From contig NC_133333.1 of the NCBI RefSeq assembly GCF_042186555.1, positions 222,582,757 to 222,646,756 on the forward strand: DNA of 64,000 nt, in the 5' to 3' direction. Within the stretch, counting starts at the first letter, position 1; each line of letters starts with the position of its first letter. This document shows positions 23,093-34,670 of this stretch, one piece after another. A model generated the notes under the pieces. It did no database searches and was not told the origin of the DNA. It saw only the letters and a program-made list of their open reading frames with translations. This stretch comes from Aquarana catesbeiana (taxonomy: Eukaryota > Chordata > Amphibia > Anura > Ranidae). The position numbers and the translations under genes were made by a program.

Positions 23093-23564
23093 CGTAGAGT
23101 ACAGCATTGCACAGACTAGGCACACTTTCACAGGGTCTCCCTAAATGCCATCGCATTTTGAGAGACCCGAACCTGGAACCGGTTACCGTTATAAAAGTTA
23201 GTTACAAAAAAAGTGTAAAAAAAAAAAAAAATATGAAATAAAAAAAAAATAGTTGTCGTTTTATTGTTCTCTCTCTCTCTATTCTCTCTCTCTATTGTTC
23301 TGCTCTTTTTTACTGTATTCTATTCTGCAATGTTTTATTGTTATTGTTATTGTTATTATGTTTTATCATGTTTGTTTTTCAGGTGTGTAATTATTTATAC
23401 TTTACTGTTTACTGTGCTTTATTGTTAACCATTGTTAACCATTTTTTTGTCTTCAGGTACGCCATTCACGAATTTGAGTGGTTATACCAGAATGATGCTT
23501 GCAGGTTTAGGTATCATCTTGGTATCATTCTTTTCAGCCAGCGGTCGGCTTTCATGTAAAAGCA

Positions 23565-24640
23565 ATCCTAGCGGCTAATTAGCCTCTAGACTGCCTTTAC
23601 AAGCCGTGGGAGGGAATGCCCCCCCCACCCCCACCGTCTTCCGTGTTTTTCTCTGGCTCTCCTGTCTCAACAGGGAACCTGAGAATGCAGCCGGTGATTC
23701 AGCCAGCTGACCATAGAGCTGATCAGAGAGCAGAGTGGCTCCAAACATCTCTATGGCCTAAGAAACCGGAAGCTACGAGTATTTCATGACTTAGATTTCG
23801 CCGGATGTAAATAGCGCCATTGGGAAATTGGGGAAGCATTTTATCACACCGATCTTAGTGTGGTCAGATGCTTTGAGGGCAGAGGAGAGATCTAGGGTCT
23901 AATAGACCACAATTTTTTCAAAAAAGAGTACCTGTCACTACCTATTGCTATCATAGGGGATATTTACATTCCCCGAGATAACAATAAAAATGATTAAAAA
24001 AAAAAATATGAAAGGAACAGTTTAAAAGTAAGATTAAAAAAGCAAAAAAATAATAAAGAAAAAAAAAAAAAAAAAAAAAAAAAAGCACCCCTGTCGCCCC
24101 CTGCTCTCGCGCTAAGGCGAACGCAAGCGGCGGTCTGGCGTCATATGTAAACAGCAATTGCACCATGCATGTGAGGTATCACCGCGAAGGCCAGATCGAG
24201 TGCAGTAATTTTTCCAGTAGACCTCCTCTGTAAATCTAAAGTGGTAACCTGTAAAGGCTTTTGAAGGCTTTTAAACATGTATTTATTTTGTTGCCACTGC
24301 ACGTTTGTGCGCAATTTTAAAGCATGTCATGTTTGGTATCCATGTACTCGGCCTAAGATCATCTTTTTTATTTCATCAAACATTTGGGCAATATAGTGTG
24401 TTTTAGTGCATTAAAATTTAAAAAAGTGTGTTTTTTCCCCAAAAAATGCGTTTGAAAAATCGCTGCGCAATTACTGTGTGAAAAAAAAAAATGAAACACC
24501 CACCATTTTAATCTGTAGGGCATTTGCTTTAAAAAAATATATAATGTTTGGGGGTTCAAAGTAATTTTTTTGCAAAAAAAAAAAACTTTTTCATGTAAAC
24601 AATAAGTGTCAGAAAGGGCTTTGTCTTCAAGTGGTTAGAA
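23565..24640 (-). mobile_element. MITE A-like segment, reverse, inside the composite
   Basis: It shares with the reverse complement of MITE A the 'acctcctctgtaaatctaaa' tract, a 'ttacattccc' block, 'tcgctgcgcaatta' and 'gggggttcaaagtaattttt', and ends TTCAAGTGGTTAG. It may be an insertion or the ancestral interior from which MITE A derives. Confidence 0.55.
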
Positions 24641-24689
24641 GAGTGGGTGATGTGTGACATAAGCTTCTAAATGTTGTGCATAAAATGCC

Positions 24690-24812
24690 AGGACAGTTCA
24701 AAACCCCCCCAAATGACCCCATTTTGGAAAGTAGACACCCCAAGCTATTTGCTGAGAGGCATGTCGAGTCCATGGAATATTTTATATTGCGACACAAGTT
24801 GCGGGAAAGAGA

Positions 24813-24848
<36 letters not shown>

Positions 24849-25750
24849 ACAAAGTTGTCACTAAATGATATATTGCTCAAACATGCCATGGGAATATGTG
24901 AAATTACACCCCAAAATACATTCTGCTGCTTCTCCTGAGTACGGGGATACCACATGTGTGAGACTTTTTGGGAGCCTAGCCGCGTACGGGACCCCGAAAA
25001 CCAAGCACCGCCTTCAGGCTTTCTAAGGGTGTGAATTTTTGATTTCACTCTTCACTGCCTATCACAGTTTCGGAGGCCATGGAATGCCCAGGTGGCACAA
25101 AACCCCCCCAAATGACCCAATTTTGGAAAGTAGACACCCCAAGCTATTTGCTGAGAGGTATAGTGAGTATTTTGCAGACCTCACTTTTTGTCACAAAGTT
25201 TTGAAGATTGAAAAAAGAAAAAAAAATTTTTTTCTTGTCTTTCTTCAATTTCAAAAACAAATGAGAGCTGCAAAATACTCACCATGCCTCTCAGCAAATA
25301 GCTTGGGGTGTCTACTTTCCAAAATGGGGTCATTTGGGGGGGTTTTATGCCACCTGGGCATTCCATGGCCTCCGAAACTGTGATAGGCAGTAAAGAGTGA
25401 AATCAAAAATTTTCACCCTTAGAAAGCCTGAAGGCGGTGATTGGTTTTCGGGGTCCCGTACGCGGCTAGGCTCCCAAAAAGTCCCACACATGTGGTATCC
25501 CCGTACTCAGGAGAAGCAGCTAAATGTATTTTGGGGTGCAATTCCACATATGCCCATGGCCTGTGTGAGCAATATATCATTTAGTGACAACTTTATGAAA
25601 AAAAAAAAAAAAGTGTCACTTTCCCGCAACTTGTGTCAAAATATAAAATATTCCATGGACTCAATATGCCTCTCAGCAAATAGCTTGGGGTGTCTACTTT
25701 CCAAAATGGGGTCATTTTGGGGGGTTTTGTGCCACCTGGGCATTCCATGG
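24690..25750. repeat. Palindrome with ~0.5-kb arms
   Basis: The left arm (about 24,690-25,192) and right arm (about 25,253-25,747) are inverted repeats, more than 90 percent identical by eye, with a roughly 60-bp A/T-rich spacer. Shared landmarks include 'gaaagtagacaccccaagct', 'gctgagaggcat' and 'ccgcgtacgggaccccgaaa'. A third, partial copy lies at 25,670-25,975 and a fourth at about 26,055-26,125, in the orientation of the right arm. Confidence 0.9.
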
Positions 25751-26627
25751 CCTCCGAAACTGTGATAGGCAGTGAAGAGTGAAAGCAAAAATTTACACCC
25801 TTAGAAATCCTGAAGGCGGTGATTGGTTTTCGGGGCCCCGTACGCGGCTAGGCTCCCAAAAAGTCCCACACATGTGGTATCCCCATACTCAGGAGAAGCA
25901 GCTGAATGTATTTTGGGGTGCAATTCCACATAGGCCCATGGCCTGTGTGAGCAATATATCATTTAGTGACAACTTTTTGTAAATATTTTTTTTTTTTTTT
26001 TTTTTTTTTGTCATTTTTCAATCACTTGGGACAAAAAAAATGAATATTCAATGGGCTCAACATGCCTCTCAGCAATTTCCTTGGGGTGTCTACTTTCCAA
26101 AATGGGGTCATTTGTGGGGGTTTTGTACTGCCCTGTCATTTTAGCACCTCAAGAAATGACACAGGCAGTCATAAACTAAAAGCTGTGTAAATTCCAGAAA
26201 ATGTACCCTAGTTTGTAGACGCTATAACTTTTGCGCAAACCAATAAATATACGCTTATTGACATTTTTTTTACCAAAGACATGTGGCCGAATACATTTTG
26301 GCCTAAATGTATGACTAAAATTTAGTTTATTGGATTTTTTTTATAACAAAAAGTAGAAAATATCATTTTTTTTCAAAATTTTTGGTCTTTTTCCGTTTAT
26401 AGCGCAAAAAATAAAAACCGCAGAGGTGATCAAATACCATCAAAAGAAAGCTCTATTTGTGGGAAGAAAAGGACGCAAATTTCGTTTGGGTACAGCATTG
26501 CATGACCGCGCAATTAGCAGTTAAAGCGACGCAGTGCCAAATTGGAAAAAGACCTCTGGTCCTTAGGCAGCATAATGGTCCGGGGCTCAAGTGGTTAAAG
26601 AAAAATAGTATGCCTTTACAATCACTA

Positions 26628-27535
26628 ATTTATTTACACATTCTTAACAAGCAATAGAACCACTTTAGAATGAACCATCACTGACTTCACTAGCTGCATT
26701 TAATGTGAAGTAATTCATTCTCAATGAACATAACAAAGTCCGTTTATAGGGTCATTCACACCATTTGCCCTAGAATGTGGGGAGCAGCGTTGCCCAACGC
26801 AAAGACAAGGCAATTTGTCTGGTTTCCTATGGTGTCAATTCACATCACTGTATTGCATGCACTTTTTTTTGCAGCGCAGCATGCTGCAGCAGAAACCTGC
26901 ATGCCAACATCGCTGTGTAAAAGAATTTGATGAAATGCCAACTGGTGACATTTTTCGTAAAATTGTAACAGAAAAGAGGAAAACCGTGCAATGCATCGTC
27001 CTGCCAGTGCACACCAGCATCTGCGTTCAGCACAGCTGCTGGTGCAAATCAGCCCTAAAATAGCTTAGAAACATTTATTGTGTGTTTATGTTAGAGGTTT
27101 GACATGATCTGATAGAAACATCAGCTGTGTGTTTACATTAGAGGGCTTGCAGGCTGCTTTGATCTATTGCAATAGAAAGTAAGAGGAAAAGAGCTAAGAT
27201 TTTAATGCCTGTGTTGCGAAATGTGAAGATGATGGTCTCCACAATGCCTATAGATACAACACAAAGAGGGGTTTAAAACACTTTTACTGCTTGTTCAGAA
27301 TATATACATTTTTAAGTGTGCACAGTCTATGCAGTTTTTAGTTACAGATGAATGCTGGGTTCTTGATGCAAAGCTTCAGCAGTTCTTCATTCAGTGCCAA
27401 AGCTTGGCTCAACTTCTTTTTTGCCTCCTGCTCATTCCTATTGGCCAATGAGGTAGCTTCGTGGTGATAAGCCAGTAAGAATGTGGAGGTTGGACTTGGT
27501 GACAAACTTCAACACTAGCTTTGACTATTAGAACT
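26628..27535. other. Intron 4 stretch, no gene recognised
   Basis: Frames of 60-82 codons on both strands (26,724-27,063) show no family signature. No transposon termini that I could pair. Confidence 0.45.
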
Positions 27536-27539
27536 GCCC

Positions 27540-28080
27540 AGGAATGGGCCTTCATTGTATACTGAATGGTGAGACTTTTCAGGTCTTCCTAGTGTGTGGT
27601 GCTGAATGGTGAGAACTTTCAGGTCTTCATAGTATAGAGGCACTGAATGGTGAGTCTTTTCAGGTCTTCCTATTGTGGGGGCACTGAATGGTGACTTTTC
27701 AGGTCTTCCTAGTGTGGTGGCACTGAATGGTGAGACCTTTCATGTCTTCCCTAGTGTGGGGGCACTGAATGGTGAGACCTTTCAGGTCTTCCTAGTGTGG
27801 GGGCACTAAATGGTGAGACCTTTCATGTCTTCCCTAGTGTGGGGGCACTGAATGGTGAGACCTTTCAGGTCTTCCTAGTGTGGTGGCACTGAATGGTGAG
27901 ACATTTCATGTCTTCCTAGTGTGGTGGCACTGAATGGTGAGACTTTTCAGGTCTTCCTAGTGTGGTGGCACTGAATGGTGAGACCTTTCATGTCTTCCTA
28001 GTGTGGTGGCACTGAATGGTGAGACTTTTCAGGTCTTTCTAGTGTGGGGGCACTGAATGGTGAGACTTTTCAGGTTTTCC
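27540..28080 (+). repeat. 41-bp minisatellite next to exon 5
   Basis: About 13 units with 'ggtgagacctttcaggtctt' and 'cttcctagtgtggtggcact', spaced about 41 bp with occasional one-base indels. The array ends about 100 bp before the exon 5 acceptor. Confidence 0.95.
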
Positions 28081-28182
28081 TTTTCCTCTAGTTATTTTGT
28101 TTGTTCCCGTCTGTCATCTTTAGTAAAGCTCTATTCATTGTCATGAAGATGCATCTAATACTTTTTCTGTTTTCTTCCTCAG

Positions 28183-28385
28183 TAAAACCAGTGACTCCCC
28201 AGTGCCGAGTGCCCAAGTCTGTCCCAGTGGGAAAGTCTGCCATTCTGTATTGCCAGGAGAAAGAAGGTTACCCCAATTCTGTGTATCGATGGTATCGCAA
28301 TAGCGACGCACTGCCTGATGACTCGAAAACCAGCCCAAAATTTGTCAATTCATCTTTTACCGCAAACACCAATACTGGAACCTTG
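28183..28385 (+). CDS. JAM3: JAM3 exon 5: most of C2-type Ig domain
   Basis: The acceptor follows a strong pyrimidine tract (ttttcttcctcag) and the donor is gtgaga. The 203-nt exon encodes VKPVTPQCRVPKSVPVGKSA, the ILYCQEKEGYP stretch, WYRNSDALP, and a terminal NTNTGTL. CRVP supplies the extra cysteine of the JAM second domain, LYC the first core cysteine, and YRWYRN the core tryptophan. A sequon N-S-S is present in FVNSSF. It ends in phase 0, exactly where the mammalian exon stops (TGTL followed by VFT). An array of 41-bp repeats ends about 100 bp upstream of the acceptor. Confidence 0.96.
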
Positions 28386-28586
28386 GTGAGACTAATGATC
28401 ATGTATGGAAAAAGTGGCATCCTGGTATAGGGGGGAGATATCACACTGTCTGATTTTGGCCTTTTGATATAATTAAGAAGAGCAAGGTCTTGGAAGGGTA
28501 TATTAAGTGTGATGCAGCCAATATATATTTGATAATCCATTACCCTTTGCATGCAGGTGTGTATTTTTCTTGAGCTCCTCTTCCTT

Positions 28587-28946
28587 AGACCCCTTTCACA
28601 CTGAGACCTTTTTCAGGAGCTTTTGGGCTAAAAATAGCGCCTGAAAAATGGGTCCCCTGCAGTCTCAGTGTGAAAGCCGGAGAGCTTTCACACTGAGGCG
28701 ATGCGCTGGCAGGATGTTAAAAAAAAAGTCCTGCAAGCAGCATCTTTGGAGAGATGTATACACCGCTCCTGCCCATTGAACTGAATGGGCACCGCTGCTG
28801 GAGCGGCACTTTGCGGGTCGTTTTAACCCTTTTTTCGGTCGCTAGCGGGGGTTAAAATCTCCCCGCTAGCGTCCGAAAACCCCCGCAAAAACGTCGATAA
28901 AGCGCCACTAAAAATAGCGCCGACACCCCAGTGTGAAAGGGGCCTC
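28587..28946. mobile_element. 'ccctttcacactg' MITE
   Basis: The termini AGACCCCTTTCACACTG and CAGTGTGAAAGGGGCCT are inverted repeats. The interior has 'gctcctgcccattgaactga' and GCTAGCG motifs shared with 505-690 and 44,115-44,527. Confidence 0.85.
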
Positions 28947-29034
28947 AAGCTGCTATTCACCTTCTATAACCCTTTGGGGAAATAGACTTGGTGCAGCATA
29001 TTACATTCACTAAACTGATACAGCCAGTGCTAAG

Positions 29035-29790
29035 ACAACTTGAGTTAACGCACAAAAACACAATATAATACCAAATTGATTAGTAAAATATAAAAGATAA
29101 TATTATGCTGAGTAAATAAATGCCAAACATCACACTTAGAATTGCATATGCCCGTGGAATGGCACCAAACTACGGTACCTAAAAATCTCCATAGGTGATG
29201 CTTTAAAAGCCTTTACAGGTTACCTATTTAGAGTTACACAGGAGGTCTGGTGCTAAAATGATCAACACCGTTAACATATGCTGGCACGACCTACATATAC
29301 ATTCTCCTGAGCCCGGGTGGGTGCTTTACTTTTTTTTTTTTTTTTTTTTATTATTTATTTTATTTACAATTTCTTTTTTAGACTGTTACATTTTTATATT
29401 TTTTAACTACTTTATTACTATCACAAGGGATGAACAACATCCCATGAGAGCATGGACCGTGACAGGTCCTCTTTACAGTTAGACCCCAGATCTCTTCTCT
29501 AGCCTCCAAAGCATCCAATCAGACTGGCACCCGGCCAGTAAACACAAAAACCGAAACCATAAGGGACAAAATACTCGTGGCTTTGTTCTAGGTATGTTCC
29601 AGTCCTCGATCATCTCTATGGTTGGCCGACACAACCACCAGCTGCAAACCCGGGTTCCCTGGTGGTACGGGAGAGCCCAGGAAGGTGGCGGGAGGTGGTG
29701 GCTAATTAGCCGCTAGGATCTCTTTTAGAAAAAACTCTGCAACTCAAGGACATACAGGGACGTCCTTGGGTGGCAAGTGGATAAATTAGA
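29035..29790 (+). mobile_element. MITE A, forward, 5'-truncated
   Basis: It shares with MITE A the 'cccgtggaatggcaccaaac' region, 'ttacacaggaggtctggtgc', the 'atgaacaacatcccatgaga'-like relic of the central inverted tract, 'gtgacaggtcctctttacag', and ends GGCAAGTGGATAA. Confidence 0.65.
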
Positions 29791-30021
29791 TTAAACCAAT
29801 CATTGCACTTACAGGGTAATTGAACAGGTAACAGCCTCCATGCACTTCAATGGCATATTCACTTCCTAGTAAAGATGGCCATGCGCGCCGGAAATGATGT
29901 CAGCATAGACAATACTAAGGGGAAAGAGAGCTCCTAAAGTGCTATTGACCTGCTTATTAACCATAAGTGGTCATTAACATCTGGTGAGTGTCTCATAGAT
30001 GGAGTGGGGAGAAGGCACTTT

Positions 30022-30388
30022 TAGGCCCTTTTACACTGGCGGGATCCGCCTACTTAGCGTGGAATCTCTCCGCTGATCCCCGCTTAGCAGGCGGATGACA
30101 GGTCCGTGTCCGCTCTGCTGATGCTAAACGGACACAGACACGGACACAGCCTACTGACCTCTATGGGCTTTCGGATTGAAACAGACTGCCTGTCTGTTTC
30201 CATCCGACTGTTATCCAATCCACCAGACGGATGGGGAACGGATCCCCATCTGTCTGTTTTTAGTGGATGGATCGGATGTCGGCGGGTGTCAACGGACACA
30301 TAGAGGGCAATGGATGGTCCGATCGGGTCCACCTAAAAAAACTGACAGACTGACCCGATCGGTTTGCGCTTGTGAAAGGGGCCTTGCG
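30022..30388. mobile_element. MITE with 'ggccctttta/gaaaggggcc' termini
   Basis: The ends TTAGGCCCTTTTACACTGGC and GCGCTTGTGAAAGGGGCC are inverted and related to the 28,587 family. The interior has repeated 'cggac' and 'gatcgg' motifs. No coding potential. Confidence 0.7.
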
Positions 30389-30799
30389 GTTGATGTGGAG
30401 CAGAGTTGTTGATGAAGCAATAAATAAACCTTCACAGACTTTCTTTTGCAAAAGCACTTTATTTATTTATTGCATTGAGAGTAGGGACATTTATTGTTTA
30501 CAATTGCAGCACTTTCATACTTAGTGGAATTGGAAGAACATTTTGTCCAATTGTTTTGATTTTGCAGATGGACTGCTGTATCTATCATTTTATTTGCATG
30601 GCATCGTGATTGCACAATATTGGTCTTGGCACGGGCTGTAATAGTTTAGTGAATGTAACATTTTAATATAGCACTGCACCAAGTTTATATGTAAAATAAC
30701 CAAATATATTTATTGAGGGATTTTGAAAAGTCCATGGTATGGAAGGGTTGTATGGTTTGAGCAGGGTGTGGTTTCATATAGGGTCTCACTGATCTAGGA
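30389..30799. other. Intron 5 stretch, no gene recognised
   Basis: AT-rich sequence with a 'ttatttatttattgca' tract at about 30,450. No recognisable element ends or coding frame. Confidence 0.4.
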
Positions 30800-31130
30800 C
30801 AGGGGTCTCCAAACTGCGGCCCTGGGGCCCTTTGCTTGCCTTTATCCGGCCCTTGGGGCACTATTCCATCTACTGACACCAACAACGGGGAATCAATCTT
30901 GTTGCTGATACCAACAATGGGGCACTATTCCTCCAACTGACACCATGAAAAGGACACAATTCCTTCTTTTGACACCAACGACGGGGCACTAGTCCTCCCA
31001 CTGACGCCAAAGATATGGTATTGTTTACTCCCACTGGACACCTGGGCATTTTGTACCACCAATGGATCTAGTCTGACTCCCCTGAAGGACAGTAAACTGG
31101 CCCTTTGTTTCGAAAGTTTGGAGACCCCTG
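30800..31130. mobile_element. hAT-type MITE
   Basis: The ends CAGGGGTCTCCAAACT and AGTTTGGAGACCCCTG are perfect inverted repeats, allowing for the one-base register. Flanks ATCTAGGA and GTCTAGGG form a diverged 8-bp duplication. Interior has three diverged ~60-bp repeats around 'gacaccaacaacggggca'. Confidence 0.85.
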
Positions 31131-31162
31131 GTCTAGGGATAAAACATGGATTTTGGGGTTAA

Positions 31163-31606
31163 AGTGGTTCTAAAGGCAGATGATAAAAAAAACCTTCTGT
31201 GTGCAGCAGCCTCTCCAGCACCTCCTAATACTTACTTACCTGAGCCTCATCTCGATCCAGCGATGTTGCATGAGAGCCTCGGCTGTTCGGGACTTTCCCT
31301 TCTCATTGCCTGAGACAGCAGCGGATACCATTGGCTCCCGCTGCTGTCAGTCAAAGTCAGTGAGCCACTGAGGAGAGAGAGAGGAGGTAGGGCTGAGCCG
31401 GAGTTCTGTGTCTGAATGGACACACAGAGCAGCGGCTCATCTCGGGTGCCCCCATAGCAAGCTGCTGTCTGTGGGGTCATTTGGCAGGAGAGAGGGGTGA
31501 GGTGCGCCGGCTAAGTACTCGAGAAGAGGAGGATCTGGGCAGGTAAGTATAACATCTTTGTTATTTTTAAACCACAAAAAAAAAAAAAAGACTTTAATAT
31601 CACTTG
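31163..31606 (+). mobile_element. MITE family 'E'
   Basis: Left TTAA at 31,159-31,162. Starts AGTGGTTCTAAAGGCAGATG, with 'cttctgtgtgcagcagcc', 'acctgagcctcatctcgatc' and 'ggcaggtaagtataacatc', then an A-rich tract and 'gactttaatatcactt'. The right TTAA is degenerate. Confidence 0.75.
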
Positions 31607-31802
31607 AAACCTTATTGTAATATATGGCAGAAATGCAGACAACAGTATAGAGTCAGTGGATTAGAAGGTGTTTGTGAACATGGAATAAAACTATATATTG
31701 ATTAAGGGAGATGGCCTGGTATAGTAGCACAGGACATCTACTAACACTTTCAGACATACATTAATCTTCACTAAATGTGTCCATGACAGCATTCAGGGCT
31801 AA

Positions 31803-32096
31803 TCAGTTGCTTCTGTTTTTCCCTGATGGGTTGCTTAAGAATCTGTTGGTCTGTAACTCTTTCCATCTCTCTGGATATTCTGCTGATGCAACTACTTTGT
31901 GATCAAGACCATGAAGGGGAATTTCATCTTCACTTCTTCTTTTTGATTTGGTGTCTGTTGCTTTCTGAAGAGTATGATCATTTGACATTACACTAGAATA
32001 AACATTATTTATGAATACCAATATCCCGTTCTTAGTGACTGCCATTACCTGCCATGTCTTCCTTATCAATGGACTTGAACATTCTGATCTTTGTTT
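31803..32096 (-). other. Unrecognised antisense open frame, possible retrocopy fragment
   Basis: On the minus strand 32,069-31,803 is open for 88 codons, with a hydrophilic second half (KSKRRSEDEIPLHGLDHKVV, then YPERWKELQTNRF) that looks more protein-like than most frames here. I do not recognise the family. An ATG at about 32,096 in another frame could indicate a frameshifted start. No splice sites or polyA tail were found. It could be chance. Confidence 0.2.
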
Positions 32097-32816
32097 TATA
32101 CTGTATATGTTTTTAGTTTTCTGTTACAAAGAGTTTTGATAATATTTATTCCAGCATAACAGCTCATCACATTGATCGCAAATAAACATATAATAATACC
32201 AAAAAAGAAAACAAAGTAAAGTAAATAGATATGTTCAAGTCTTATAGATTCCAAGATGGGTCATACATAACATTTGGAAGATTGATATCTCAGTCTGGAA
32301 CCTCGGTATTCTAGGACACGTTGCACCAAATATCGATTGAAAATGTCTATGCAGAGTTTTGAATGCAGCTTGCTATCAAACCATATATTCGATAAGTAGA
32401 TTATCAAGGATATGCTATATAACAGTACTAGAAGTTAACCATGTAACCTTCCCTCCCAGGCGGATGCCTGGTGGCCTAATGAACTAAAAGGAAGAATGGG
32501 AAAGGAGATGAAAGGGAGGAAGAGAGGAGTAAGAGACCAGGATTAGGAAAGGAAAGAGAAATAAGGAGGAAGGGGAGTCCACATGGTGGGGAGCAGAAGC
32601 ACGTTAAATCGAGAGAAGCATAAAGTCAAATCTGGAAGGTTGAATATAGGCAACCCATGGCTGCCAAACCCGAAGGAATTTGTCATGGGTGTCTGAAAGT
32701 ATAGCCACAGCAGAAATCTTTAGATAAGCCTTAATCCCCAGTGTGAATGTAGGCTTATTGGTGAAGGGTCAGTGATACAGTGTGATAAGTCAATATATTT
32801 GTCCTGAAGTGGAGGG
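32097..32816. other. Intron 5 stretch, no gene recognised
   Basis: It contains a purine-rich 'ggaagagaggagtaagaga' stretch (about 32,515-32,600). No element termini that pair. Confidence 0.4.
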
Positions 32817-32824
32817 GTAGAAAT

Positions 32825-33437
32825 TGGGGTTCGACCGATATTATTTTTTAGGTGCCGATACGATACTGATATTTCGGCAACCTCTCAGGCCGATAGCCGA
32901 TAATTCTCAACATTTAAAATTTTTATTTTTACACTGTCCATTTACATTTTTTATTTTTTTTTGTAGCACTGTTCTTGCTGTCACAAGGAATGTAAATATC
33001 CCTTGTGACAGTAATAGGCAGCGATAGGTCCTCTTTATGGAGGGATCCGGGGTCTATAAGACCCTAAACCCCTCCACTGCACTTGAAAGTATTCAAAACG
33101 TCAAGATCTGCGTCTTTGAATACTTTCTATTGTTTAAAACAGGCGCCTTTAAGATACCAGTAATCCGGGAAGTGATGTCCGCGAAGTGATCTTCGGCCAG
33201 CCGGCGGACATGCCGGCTGGTTGCTCAGGCCTCCTGGTGGGGCTTGTAATAACAGCAGAGGGGCTGCTGAGCCGCATCGGCTGTTATTACAATAAAGCTA
33301 ACCGTCCGCTCTAAAGAACGGTACCGGGGCACCCCGGTAAAACCGCTTAAAGCAATAACGGTAATATTGGGTATGTTTGTAAACGATACTTCCAAAAAAA
33401 GTGAATATCGGCCGCACCGATAATTGGTCAATCTCTA
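32825..33437. mobile_element. hAT-type element with perfect 8-bp duplication and MITE A-like interior
   Basis: Flanked by GTAGAAAT at 32,817-32,824 and 33,438-33,445. The ends TTCGACCGATATT and AATATCGGCCGCACCGATAA are relatives as inverted repeats with CCGATA motifs. The interior (about 32,930-33,360) carries MITE A landmarks such as 'cacaaggaatgtaaatatcc' and 'ataggtcctctttatgg', so an A copy has inserted or been captured. Confidence 0.85.
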
Positions 33438-33715
33438 GTAGAAATAGAGAGAAATCCCTGATGTTGGCCCTTAGAGGCATTAGAATCTAATATGTAAAAA
33501 TCCATATGAAGAAAGGCGGTATTAATCTAATCGTGGCCTTACATGCTTTGATTTTTCTTATTCGATCGATGTGTGATACAACCAAATTGCTTGAATCTGG
33601 CAAATAATCAAATAGCCACAACTTCTCTTCTTGAAATAGATTTGATTTAAAGAAGATTTGATCACACTAAAATGCTTTGGTCATGAATTCTGTCGTACTT
33701 TTGATTGACTAAATC

Positions 33716-33772
33716 AGGGTTCTCCAAACTTTCTAAACAAAAGGCCATGGGCCGTAGTTTGGAGATCACTGG
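33716..33772. mobile_element. 57-bp hAT terminal remnant
   Basis: CAGGGTTCTCCAAACTTTCT faces GTAGTTTGGAGATCACTG, flanked by GACTAAAT and GACTAGAT (7 of 8 match). This is almost only the two ends of the element type at 30,800. Confidence 0.75.
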
Positions 33773-34670
33773 ACTAGATTATGAGATTGCATGGTGGAAA
33801 AAGAGATGCGATCCATAATTTACAATTGTATCTTCCAACTATCAATTGGATTCCACTTAGTTGTACAGTATGTGGCATATTGATTTGATTTGGGTTATTG
33901 ACTATAGTTCGATTATACCTGTTGGGAGAGATTGATCGGAAAATAAATCACTTTTATCAAAGCCACCATATGGCCACCATAAGGCCTGTAGATAAGCATA
34001 ATCCAGTTTCTGAGTCAGCAAGATTTTCTCTGAATTGCTGTTTAGTATTTTTGTTTGGGGTATAGCTTCATTAGTTAAGTGCTTCACAAATCTCCAAGCT
34101 TTCCTAGATGTCTGGTTCCTGCAAAAGAGAAGACAAACTCCCAATCCAAGGGGAATTAAAGTCCTAATCTGCAGCACTGCTACCGTTTTATAAGGAGCTT
34201 TGCATGCAATTCCAAGAGTCAAGATGATTTTGAACGCATTAACGAAGATCCCCATTTGTTTCTCTTTTGCAAGTCTAGAATATCCCACCTAAACTTGTGT
34301 GCAAATATTGGTCTTGCTTCCTTTTCCAGGAAGTTCCACATTGTCTCCAATGATTCAGGACCTCTTTCCTCCTGCTGGTGATTGCCCTAGTGATACACTA
34401 CAGCATTCTATTCACCTTTTCCACTGCCAAGCCACACTGTTTTCTTATTTTTGTTATTATCTGAAATAAGCACCCCAAATCATTCTCTTCTGTAATTCTG
34501 ACCAACCCTATATACCAACCCTATAGCCCCAATATTAACATGTGGAAGCACTTATTTATATTTGCTATTTTTTAAATTTTTTTATTTACATATCTAAAAA
34601 TAACAAAAATGTGGTTATTTTACAGCCTTGGTCCCGATGGAAGGGACTTCCTTTGTGTTTGCTTCTATAA
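33773..34670. other. Intron 5 stretch, no gene recognised
   Basis: It holds a 128-codon minus-strand frame (34,288-33,902) without a recognisable domain and with no supporting signals. I treat it as chance. Confidence 0.4.

Larger units (their letters stand above)
20715..26594 (+). mobile_element. piggyBac-type composite element (5.9 kb)
   Basis: Flanked by TTAA at 20,711-20,714 and 26,595-26,598, with short inverted ends CCACTTGACGACC and GGGGCTCAAGTGG. In order it contains a GC-rich leader, three ~350-bp direct repeats (21,585-22,650), the transposase C-terminal remnant (22,706-23,092), a TC-rich stretch, a segment homologous to reverse MITE A (about 23,570-24,640), and a large palindrome (24,690-25,750) with a further partial repeat. 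Catalytic DDE residues are absent, so it is non-autonomous. Treating the whole as one element rests on the matched TTAA ends and could be wrong if two elements abut. Confidence 0.6.

Noticed and set aside
33902..34288. 128-codon minus-strand frame
   Set aside because: No family motif, no splice or polyadenylation context, and flanking AT-rich intronic sequence.
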